Shown one piece after another: positions 1 through 8,103 of a DNA stretch of 15,000 nt (positions are counted from its first letter, which is position 1; each line of letters begins with the position of its first letter). The stretch spans positions 1 through 15,000 of the forward strand of contig JANDJZ010000441.1 of assembly GCA_027943245.1 (NCBI GenBank), read 5' to 3'. Source of the DNA: Acanthamoeba sp. SK_2022b (Eukaryota; Discosea; Longamoebia; Acanthamoebidae). Below the pieces are notes generated by a model, which saw only the letters and a list, made by a program, of their open reading frames with translations, was not told the DNA's origin and searched no databases. A program made the translations under genes and the position numbers.

Positions 1-442
1 CTCGGAGGAGGAGCGGGAGGACGAGGAGGAGGGCAAGCAGGCGGGAGGCAAGGGCGGCTCGAAGAAGGAGGAGGCCGCCGCGACGTCGCCCAAGGCCGGC
101 GCCAAGCGGAAGAAGGGCGCCTCGCCCACGGCCACCCCCACCTCCGCCGCCAAGAAGCCCAAGCACGAGACCGCCCCCGCCAAGCCCGGCGCGACGCCCG
201 CGGCGGCGGCCGAGAAGAAGGCCAAGGAGCCGCTGAAGCTGTCGGAGGAGTCGGTGCGGCAGCTGCTGGCGCGCAAGGAGCAGATGACGACGGTGAGCGT
301 GGTGAACTACTTCAAGGCCGAGCTGGCTGCCGACCCGACCAAGAAGCCCGAGCTCACGCGCATCGTCAAGAGCATCGCCAAGATGGTCGAAATCCCACCG
401 GGCTCAGGCAAGAAATTCCTGGTGCTCAAGGACAAGGCCTAG
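1..442 (+). CDS. GTF2F1: TFIIF subunit alpha (RAP74), C-terminal part
   Basis: This is the C-terminal part of the large subunit of general transcription factor IIF, which accompanies RNA polymerase II in initiation and elongation in the nucleus. The reading frame is open from base 2, with its start off the left edge, and ends with TAG at 440-442. The first 75 or so residues are a low-complexity linker rich in Glu/Lys and then in Ala/Pro/Lys, as in the central region of RAP74. The last 65 or so residues read LSEESVRQLLARKEQMTT, then a VVNYFK helix and a KKFLVLKD strand. This is the pattern of the RAP74 C-terminal winged helix, which in other eukaryotes contacts the CTD phosphatase FCP1. No intron is visible in the 442 bases. 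It converges on the START-domain gene, with stop codons 89 bp apart. The identification rests on the winged-helix pattern and the domain order; a DEK-type C-terminal domain is the less likely alternative. Confidence 0.8.
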   Translation, partial: SEEEREDEEEGKQAGGKGGSKKEEAAATSPKAGAKRKKGASPTATPTSAAKKPKHETAPAKPGATPAAAAEKKAKEPLKLSEESVRQLLARKEQMTTVSVVNYFKAELAADPTKKPELTRIVKSIAKMVEIPPGSGKKFLVLKDKA

Positions 443-531
443 CAGCCGCGTATGTTTCACGGCGATTTCCTGGCTAAGGAATCAGGTGTTGCAATGAAAC
501 CAAATATCACGGAAAAAGACAAAAGAAATCT

Positions 532-3500
532 CTATTGGTCGGCGGAGGCGGCGTCGATGCACCGTTGGATTTGGGCGATGATGAGGGGCCGCTGGACCTG
601 CGCGTAGTTGACGATGGCCGAGGGGAGGCCCAGCAGGTCGATCTGGGTGATGACCGTCACCTTCGACACCAGGTTGCCCTCTCCGTCCTGCCCACACACA
701 TACACACACGCGAGCCGGTGAGTTGTCGCTTAGAGCGTCGTTCATAAAAACAAACCTTCTTGGGCTCGATCAGTGCGCCCGAGTGGAGGGCGATGGCGCG
801 CGTCCAGCCCTCGAGCTTCGGGCACATCGGGTGGTCCACGCTCTGCCCAAACTGCACAAAACAAAAACAAACAAAAACAAAAACAAAAACAAAAACAAAA
901 CAAACAACAACAACAAAAAAAAAAAAAAAAAAAAACAATCAAACAAGCGTGAGCTCTAACGAATTGGGAGGAGGAGAAGTCGTCGTACGAGAAGGATGGA
1001 GCCGCGGGGACGGCGTATGACGTGGAGGAGGGCGCAGAAGTCGCGCCTGTGCTGCACGAAGCACCGCTCCGTCTCGTACCTGCACGCAACCAATGCGTCA
1101 GCCACTGAAAGAGTGATAGGGACAGGAGGAAAGGGCGAGGCAGGGTTGGTCGACCTGAAGTGCATGACCTTGGTGCAGCTGTCGAGCCGTTCCACCTCCC
1201 TGCAGTCCATGGCATAGCAGTCCCACAGCGCCCAGTCCTGGAGCCCCCTCCCCAATCCGTCAGCCCACCGCGTTCACATGCAACAACTTTTCTTTTATCA
1301 TTATTATTTTTAACCTTATTTATAAATTTAAAGAGTTTACCTTTTGTTCGAAGAGGTATTCCTTGACGACCAGCGGGGGCGCCCTTATCACGCCCACGCC
1401 TGCCAATAGGGAGGGGGCATGTGAGCCGGCCATTCGCTCGAACATCAAAGGGGAGGGGGCGTTGTTGCCTTTGAAGCAGTGGATGTTGCGCCCGCGGGGA
1501 GTGGGCGCGGTGATGCGCCGGTGGATGACCACGCCCTGCTGCTTCGCCACCCACTCCCACCCCTGCTCGCTCTCCAGCAAACGCAGGAAGACCGGCACTG
1601 CATCACCCGCCGCCAAATGTTATTTCATTTATTATTATTATTATTATTATTATATTTATTTATTATCATTTGGTGAGGAGAGGGAGCCCCCCGTACCGTT
1701 TTGGTCGATGAGGCGGAAGAAGGCGTAGTGTCGCAGCAAGGGGTCCTCCATGTTGTCTGCGACATTTGGGGGCGGGGAGGAGGACACGTGCTTCAGACAT
1801 GATGCGCACGTTTGGTTGCAAGTGAACCGGAGATTGAGGGGGAGGGGAGGGGAGGTGGTTACTGCGTGCGAGGGCGCTGAGGCTGCGCCTGTCGCGGCGT
1901 ACGCGGGCGGCCAGGACTCCGCCTCCGTTGTCGACACCGCCGTCGTCGCTGCCGCCGTTGGTCTCGAAGTGCGGCGGGGCGGGGGGCGCCCCAGCGTCTT
2001 CGCCGTCGCCGTCGCCGGCGAGGGGCAGCTGCAGGAGCAGCTCCACGGCCTTGACCACCTGATTAAATGTCGACACGCCACACACAGGACACGCGTTAGC
2101 CAGGATTTCGGGTTGACGACGATGAATTCCAGGAGAGGGGTCGCCCCCAATTCACGCACGTGATGCCATGAGACCGACGGTTGGTCGGGAGTGGCCCACG
2201 CCGAGCGTTGGAATGCATTCCTAGCCACGCGCGCGCGCCGGGTGTCGGCCGGCGCTGAGGAATGCAAGGCACGCGACTCGAATGTTGACGATGAAGAAAA
2301 TGATACGGGTGACGACGATGAAGATGAAGATGAGGATGACGACGAGGATGACGACAAAGAAGAAGACGGCGAGACGGTCACGAAGGAGGAAGAGAGGGAG
2401 AGGAGCGGGGGCAGAGGGGAGGTGGTGAAGGAGTCGGAGGAGGAAAAGGACGAGACCGACGAGAGGGAGGAGCAGAAGAAGGAGGACGACGGCGACTTTG
2501 ACAGCGGCGACGGCGACGACACTGCGATGGGCGACGACGCCGACGACAAGCTCGCCGACCTCGGCGTCTCCTCGTCGGTCGACTCGCCGGCCCTCTCCTC
2601 CGTCACGAGCCGGCCGCTCGTCGTGTCGCTGCTGGCGTCGGGCGAAGGGTTCTTATACAAATCATCTTGGCCGTCGTTGTGGTTGTGCTGCTCTTGGTGT
2701 TGGCGATGACGATCGTCATGACGGCGCTGCTTGTGTTCATGTTGGTGGTGGCGATGGCTATGTCGTTCGGGATGTCGCGACTGCCAGGCCTCAATAGCCA
2801 GACCCTCCGCCTGCTCCGTGAGGATTCCCGCGGCCTGCACATTTTTTGTGAATATATAAATAAATAAATAAATAAATTTGAATAAAAATGTCACAAAAAG
2901 TAAAATCGCCAGCTTGAAAAACATATATTTCAAAAATAAACAATGTTTAATAAATACCTCGAGAAAGAAAGTCTGGAGGAGGCGCTTGGCGTCGGCCGAG
3001 AACGCCACGCCCTTGGGCCCGCGCAGCCCCGGGTTGTCCTGTGCAGCGGCGAGACACGACCACACAACACGCGCACACACCGCAACACACAAAGCGCGCA
3101 CGCGTGTAAGCACGCACACGTGCTGCACACTCACGTAACGTGTGAGCTCACGCACGTCGTCTTCGCAGTCGTCGTCGATGACGTGCACGAGGAGGGCCTT
3201 CAGACGCCGGCGCCGCTCGCGCTCGGCCTCGCTCTTGTCCGACTCGGCGCCGCGCGCGTGCTTGCCTTGGGCTCCTGCGTGGCCTTCGCCCTGTTCTTTG
3301 TCGTCGTCCTCGGTGCGTCGGTTGTCCTGCTTCAGTTTCTCTGGCATGCGGGTGAGCCAACCACAGCGAGCAACAACAACACTAACAACAACAACAACAA
3401 CAACAGGTCAGCTTGCAAGAAGGGCGAGCTCGTGGGGTGTACCGAGGTAGAGGATGGAGGCGAGGCGCGCCACGAGTTGACCGCGGCGGTCAAGGTCTGT

Positions 3501-3707
3501 CTTGGGCTCTCCTGCCTCGTCTAGCTGCGGGTCGAGCGGCGGCTCAGACAGCACGGCCGTGGGGTCCCTGAAACACCACAGAACAAAAAAGAAGATAAAA
3601 TTGACCAAAAATATATAGAGCTTATTTTAGTTTATGAGGAGTGAAAGGGAGGCACGCCACCTATAGAAAGGCGTGGGTGGTGTGCTTGCGCTGGCAGCGG
3701 CGCCCAT
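532..3707 (-). CDS. START-domain lipid-binding protein, 13 exons, 667 aa
   Basis: This is a StAR-related lipid-transfer (START) protein of unknown ligand. Exons in transcript order: 3707-3661, 3567-3443, 3340-3135, 3038-2958, 2834-2160, 2058-1863, 1756-1697, 1597-1469, 1399-1341, 1237-1155, 1079-989, 851-756, 687-532. All phases match and the total is 2004 nt. The START domain covers about residues 449-660. It shows GWEWVAKQQGVVIHRR, then DWALWD, RRDFCALL, SVDHPMCPKLEGWTRA, and near the end KVTVITQIDLLGLPS. The N-terminus MGAAASAS fits an N-myristoylation signal. Residues 174-205 hold 12 histidines, and about 245-340 is a serine-rich tract with a run of pure Ser. Residues 58-170 have no family I recognise. 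The intron at 1468-1400 appears to be GC-AG. Four introns are multiples of three without stops. The START identity is firm; the N-terminal exon chain is less so, but every phase fits. Confidence 0.82.
860..945. repeat. (AAAAAC)n and poly-A tract in a START-gene intron
   Basis: AAAAAC-type units are followed by AAC units and a long A run on the plus strand. On the START-gene strand this forms a very long T-rich tract ending about 8 nt before the acceptor at 852, and so acts as its polypyrimidine tract. Confidence 0.8.
1400..1468 (-). other. Likely GC-AG intron in the START gene (69 nt)
   Basis: The exon ends AAAG and the intron starts GCAACA and ends GGCAG. Removing it joins CFKG to VGVIRAPP, which matches a START domain without an insertion. 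It is also a multiple of three with no stop, so unspliced reading is possible and the intron is not proved by frame. Confidence 0.65.
1628..1656. repeat. (TTA)n microsatellite in a START-gene intron
   Basis: Eight or nine ATT/TTA trinucleotides sit inside the 99-nt intron 1696-1598. Confidence 0.8.
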
Positions 3708-3880
3708 TGTTGCTTGTGGGGCACGCGAGAAGCAGGTGCGCAAGGAGGGGAAGAGTTGTGACTTGTGTGTTTTCGCACGCCAGAAGGAAAGAAATCGATG
3801 AAAATAAATGATTGGCGGATCCAGGCGATATCCCAGGCACACAGACACATTCCCCGCATTCCTCCTAGTAAACTGGTAGT

Positions 3881-5473
3881 CTACTTGAGGGCCAGGGCGT
3901 TGGCAGGCGAGGCCACCCCACCGCGCAGGTTGAGTGGCGCGGACGTGAAGAAGCATTCGTACCGCCCGTCGCTCGCACAGTCCTCCGCCAAGGCCTGCCA
4001 ATGTGGAGATGAGCTCATCTCTTTCAGACAAGGTTGCTGATACAAGCATTCAGGAGGGCAAAATCGTTTTACCTCGCAGTCCCACAACTCGCCGATGGGC
4101 ATGCCCCACAGGCCCAACAGGGCGCCATGCAGCAGGTCAGTGTAGCTCCCCGAAGGTGACGGCCACCTGAGTTCCGCCACCCAGGTCCATGAGCCCACAT
4201 GCCATTGGTTTGAGCTAAAGAATAACAACATCAAGAGGTACCTTTCAAACGATGGACAATCCGAGGCGACGGCGGCAAAGTGTTGGTCCCACAGGAAGCT
4301 GACCCAACCACGCGTGTGTGCTATGTGAACAATAGGGAGATCAGCAATATGGAGAAGGAGTCGGGTACCGAAGCGAGTCTTCGCCCTGCGCCATGCCCGC
4401 CCACGCGTAACCGTGCACGGGATCTCTATTGGCCAATTCCTCACGCTCGGTCCGGCTCAGGCCCGTGTACCTGTTGTTTGATTTCTTTTGATTTTTCTAT
4501 TTGTTTTATGTATCTCACACAAACGTGCATGTACCAGCGAATCCAGCCAGTTCGGATAAGGAGCAAGTCGCCCACCTCAAACGATACGCCCTGGGCCTTC
4601 GCCACCTCCTTCACCTGCGTCGATGGTTTGAGCGCGTGCGTGTGCGCGCGTGCGAGTGGACATGGGGGCGTGCCAGCTCGGCGGTGATGGCGTAGGGGGC
4701 GTCGGGGCGATAGCGTTCGTGAGGCGGCACGCCCTGCTGCCGCTCCCTCTCGCCCATCCACCGCTCAAAGTCGATCAGCACCAACCGGCCGGCTATCCCC
4801 CGCCGCGCCCACTGCTCGACGCCCAGCCTCGTGCCCTCCTCGCCTGCCACCCCGACCGTAAGTTCGTTGCGCGCATTCAAGCGTGGGTTGCCGGGGAGAG
4901 GAAGTGCCGGTGATGTGTTGCTTGGGCACGCCGTTGTAGAAGCCGTGAGTTTGGTGCGGGAAGTGGGAGAGCCCGTCCCACTGCGTCGATGCTTGCGGAT
5001 TGAACCCGTCAATCTGATCGTTGTGACCTCCGCTACGTGCCGCTTTGAATGAACAAAACGATCAACAAGAAGGTCATTACCACAACACTTGTTCACGCGG
5101 CGTGTGCACGCACATGGAACGATTGTATGTTGAATGCGAGCTCGACCGAACAGCGGCGGATCCGGCAGCTCCAGACGCCAGTTGAGAGAAAACACTTTGC
5201 CTGTTGAGGAATGGTAATTAAAAAACTTTTAATTAAATGAAGTTATATTAAATGTTGTTGTTTCCGAAAACAAGTTGTGATTGTACCGGAGGATACAAGA
5301 CGGGCGGCACGACAAAGACGAAGGGGTTGAGCTGCCAGGTGGAGCGTGCCAACATCATCGAACTCTTCGCCTGCATGCGCCCACAACCCCCATGCCGATC
5401 CCGGTGGCTGCCGCTGCTGCAGCTCGTCGTAGGTCACCAGCCCGCTGGCGTCGCTGGAGCAGGCCTCGTTCAT
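3881..5473 (-). CDS. Putative cyclase / kynurenine formamidase-like protein, 9 exons, 341 aa
   Basis: This is a member of the metal-dependent 'cyclase' hydrolase family (PF04199-type), which includes kynurenine formamidase; the substrate is unknown. Exons in transcript order: 5473-5287, 5200-5114, 5042-4908, 4843-4674, 4614-4535, 4470-4369, 4298-4242, 4166-4073, 3994-3881, totalling 1026 nt in phase. Family marks seen: PPGSAWGLW near the start, then IDGFNPQASTQWDGLSHF with candidate metal ligands Asp114 and His118, LGVEQWARRGIAGR, the strand VGDLLLIRTGW, and a C-terminal TSAPLNLRGGVASPANAL that is typical of fungal and amoebal members. The start ATG at 5473 follows an in-frame stop-rich AT stretch with no upstream acceptor. 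The junction 5114/5042 uses an AAAG acceptor and is the least certain. The introns at 4907-4844 and 4673-4615 have GC donors. The gene is head to tail with the START gene (173 bp gap) and divergent from the kinase gene. Confidence 0.85.
4615..4673 (-). other. Likely GC-AG intron in the cyclase gene (59 nt)
   Basis: The donor is CTG|GCACGC and the acceptor is ACGCAG. It joins AITAEL to VKEVAKAQGV as expected for the family. A GT donor (GTCCAC) 12 nt downstream would also keep phase and add four residues, but would leave a 47-nt intron. Confidence 0.6.
4844..4907 (-). other. GC-AG intron in the cyclase gene (64 nt)
   Basis: The donor is G|GCACTT and the acceptor is GGCAG. A frame change is needed between HITG and EEGTRLGVEQW, and no GT donor gives the right phase. 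Confidence 0.8.
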
Positions 5474-5758
5474 TTATTTTATTTTCATAAAAAGATACAA
5501 AATAGTTGCTTTTCCTTTTAGAAATTGAGATAGAGGTCAGCTGACGTGGTTGCCTTGTACGGTGGTATTCGAGGCTTCCTGGGAACCACGCTGCCGACAA
5601 CCACGTATGGATTAACGACAACGACACCGTCACCTACCAAAACGGCCAACAACGCTCTCACTCTCCTTAGCCTCTTCTCTGACTGCCATCTTCGAGTGTA
5701 AAGTACTCCAGCTACTAGAAGAGGGTAGCCATTTCTTCTTTGCGATCTTCACCTCGTC
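5474..5758. promoter_or_regulatory. Shared 285-bp intergenic gap between divergent genes (putative bidirectional promoter)
   Basis: The gap separates the start codon of the cyclase gene (minus) from that of the kinase gene (plus). It must hold both 5' UTRs and both promoters unless one gene has an undetected leader exon. I see no convincing TATA element. There is an AT-rich stretch near 5474-5525 and mixed sequence after that. The call rests on position only. Confidence 0.45.
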
Positions 5759-7711
5759 ATGTCGACCCCGGCTGCGAGCGATGAGATCGACAAGCATGTC
5801 CTGCGGCGATACGACATCGCCGCCAAGCTCGGAAAGGGAGTACGTGTGCCTTGTCAATCAAATCCCCGCCACCCACAGCTGGGCTCCCTTGTAACCCACG
5901 ATCAACTGCGATCTCCTTATACGTTCATCGACTGAGCGATACTTCTACCCGTACAGGCGTACGGTATCGTGTGGAAGGCGACCGACAAGAAGACCAAGAA
6001 CGAAGTGGCCCTCAAGAAGATCTTCGGTGCTTTCCAGAACACCACCGATGCCCAGCGAACGTTCAGGTAGCCCATCTTTCTTATGGGATACATATCAACA
6101 CCCCCCCCCCGAGAGGCAAAACTGGACCGAAACCTACGTTGAGTTACTTCATACGCTGACATGGATGGGATACGCCCAGGGAGATCATGTTCCTGCAGGC
6201 ACTCCACGACCATGAGAACATCATCAAGCTTCAAAAGGTGATCAAGGCCGACAACGATTGCGACATCTATCTGGTCTTCGAACACATGGGTATCCTCCCC
6301 CCCCCTCTTTCTGTAGGTCATACGCCTGGCGCTTCTTGAAATCTGAAGCTGTCACTCACCCATGTCCAGAAACCGATCTCCACGCGGTTATCCGAGCCAA
6401 TATCCTGGAGGAGGTCCACAAGCAGTACATCCTCTACCAACTGCTGAAGGCCCTTAAGTACATGCACACCGGCGCCGTCCTCCACAGGGACATGAAAGTG
6501 CGCATACCACACACACCCCATCGCAAACAACGTAAACTCACCGACATACTGTCTCTTCCATTGTACCAGCCGTCCAACATTTTGTTGAACAGCGAGTGTC
6601 TGGTGAAGGTGGCCGACTTCGGATTGGCGCGCTCGATCGCCTTCTGTGGCGAGGAGGGCGAGACCCTCACCGACTACGTCGCCACCCGGTGGTACCGCGC
6701 ACCGGAGATCCTCCTCGCCTCCGGAACGTACGTCGCACATCTCATCTCCCTCCCACTGCGCTTTGCAATTGCGTCGCTCATTAGTTACATGGTCATGCAA
6801 CACTCCTCAGGTACACCAAGGGAGTGGATATGTGGTCTGTTGGTTGTATTCTGGGAGAGCTGTTGGGCGGCAAGCCCATGTTCCCTGGCACGAGCACAAT
6901 GAACCAGGTAAGAAGCCCAACAATTCCTTCCATAGCTCTGCAATGCAACGCTCACCTGCAACCGCATCGTGTGCAACGCCACAGCTGGTCCGCATCATCG
7001 AGCTCACGGGCCCTCCCTCCGCCGAGGACATTGCGGCCATCCGCTCGCCCTACGCGGCCACCATGCTGGAGTCCCTTACCCACTCCAAACCCAGGCAAGT
7101 CTTTTCCAGTCACTCCACTTCTGGATTGGCGGTAAATGCGTTGCGTTGTAACCAAAAAACCGTGCAGGTCTCTGCAAGAGCTGTACCCCCACGCCAGCGA
7201 TGAGGCGCTCGATCTGTTGAAGAAGCTGCTCCATTTCAACCCCAACAAGCGCCTCAGCGCTGAGGAGGCCATCGCCCATCCCTTTGTTGCCCAATTCAGG
7301 TACTTACACCCTCAATTCGTGTGTCTGTAAATATAGAAAGAATAATACAAAGCTTTTTTTAAAAATCATTTTTAATGTTAAAAACACAATAGGGATCCTG
7401 ACGACGAGCCAGTGTTGACCGAGGCCGTGACGATCCCGATCGACGACAACAAGAAGTTCTCGATTGCCGACTACCGCAACAAGCTCTACTCAGACATCAA
7501 GGAGAAGAAGCGGGAGATCAAGAGGCGGGCCAAGGAGCGCAAGAAGAAGAAGGACGAGGCCAAGGCCGAGAAGAAGGCCGCCAAGAAGAAGAAGGCCGCC
7601 AAGGCAGCGGCTGCTGGCGGCGCCTCGCCCACCAAGGACGAGGGCAGCGACGGCGAAGGCTCGACCGAGAAGAAGAAGAAAAAGAAGAAGAAGAAGGAGG
7701 GCCAAGAGTAG
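5759..7711 (+). CDS. ERK7/MAPK15-type MAP kinase, 9 exons, 414 aa
   Basis: This is an atypical mitogen-activated Ser/Thr protein kinase of the ERK7/ERK8 (MAPK15) group. Exons: 5759-5839, 5957-6066, 6180-6289, 6370-6497, 6570-6727, 6811-6907, 6985-7094, 7168-7299, 7393-7711, totalling 1245 nt in phase. Seen in the product: Gly loop GKGAYG (25-30), VALKK with the ATP lysine K47, [14 protein letters not shown] (close to the MAPK15 signature), catalytic loop HRDMKPSN (139-146, Met where most kinases have Leu), DFG (159-161), activation motif TDY (177-179) followed by [10 protein letters not shown], and [12 protein letters not shown]. The kinase domain ends near residue 308. A tail of about 105 residues is very rich in Lys/Ala/Glu and ends in a run of lysines; it lacks the Pro-rich tail of animal ERK7. 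Intron 7 (7095-7167) has donor GCAAGT. It is close in layout to Dictyostelium ERK-type kinases of this group, but I cannot assign one-to-one orthology. Confidence 0.93.
7095..7167 (+). other. GC-AG intron 7 of the MAP kinase (73 nt)
   Basis: The donor is AG|GCAAGT, the classic GC-donor consensus, and the acceptor is TGCAG. It joins [11 protein letters not shown] in phase, as the MAPK15 family requires. Confidence 0.9.
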
Positions 7712-7923
7712 GTCGCCTGACCTCGCGCCCCAGAAGAAGAAGAAGAAGAAGAGAAAGGCTATATAAGATGATCGACGAGCGACGTACGAGCACGAGATGA
7801 CCGACCTGACGGAAGACCACCAAACGTCAACACGTAGACATCTTCTGCAGCAACTTGTTACACTACTACCCCCCACTACATCCATAAAGATTATTTCTAT
7901 GCCTTGCAACACCGTTACAATCA

Positions 7924-7929
7924 AATAAA
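7924..7929 (+). terminator. Candidate polyadenylation signal (AATAAA) of the kinase gene
   Basis: The hexamer AATAAA lies 213 bases after the kinase stop codon and just before an AT-rich tandem repeat. It is the only canonical hexamer near that stop on this strand. The surrounding AT-rich repeats make a chance match possible. Confidence 0.4.
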
Positions 7930-7987
7930 ATAGAAATAGAAATAGAAATAGAAATATAAATATAAATATAAATATAAATATAAATAG
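7925..7987. repeat. AT-rich hexamer tandem repeat (AAATAG)n then (AAATAT)n
   Basis: About four AAATAG-like units are followed by about six AAATAT units, then one more AAATAG. The switch from G to T at the last position of the unit is visible at about 7955. The repeat lies between two convergent genes and may lie within or just beyond their 3' UTRs. Confidence 0.85.
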
Positions 7988-8103
7988 ATAAAAAAAGTTG
8001 TTATTATTATATTTGATCTTTCATCGCTGAGCGGCCCACACACAACCATCGGTTGTTGAACGTGGGAACATGCTATGTATGTGACATCAACGTTCGACGG
8101 CGC

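Larger units (their letters stand above)
7712..8103. other. Convergent intergenic region with 3' UTRs and AT-rich tandem repeat
   Basis: This 392-bp gap lies between the stop codons of the kinase (plus) and the formin (minus). The first 200 bases continue the GAAGAA-rich composition and then become mixed; no gene is seen. Bases 7924-7929 read AATAAA on the plus strand, a plausible polyadenylation signal for the kinase. A hexamer tandem repeat follows to about 7987, then sequence that would be the formin 3' UTR. Confidence 0.6.

Noticed and set aside
742..1560. 272-codon minus-strand frame
   Set aside because: It is in the wrong frame across several START exons and introns, and its Phe/Cys runs come from intron T-tracts; the START motifs are in other frames joined by splicing.
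1363..1728. 121-codon plus-strand frame
   Set aside because: It is antisense to START exons 8 and 9 and includes a Tyr run from the intronic TTA microsatellite.
3881..4444. Uninterrupted 187-codon minus-strand frame taken as one exon
   Set aside because: Only parts of it match the cyclase family; the segments between are stopless introns with GT and AG ends.
7930..7990. AT-rich repeat considered as a replication origin or telomere-like sequence
   Set aside because: It is a short hexamer run between convergent gene ends, with no telomere-type G-rich unit and nothing else suggesting an origin.
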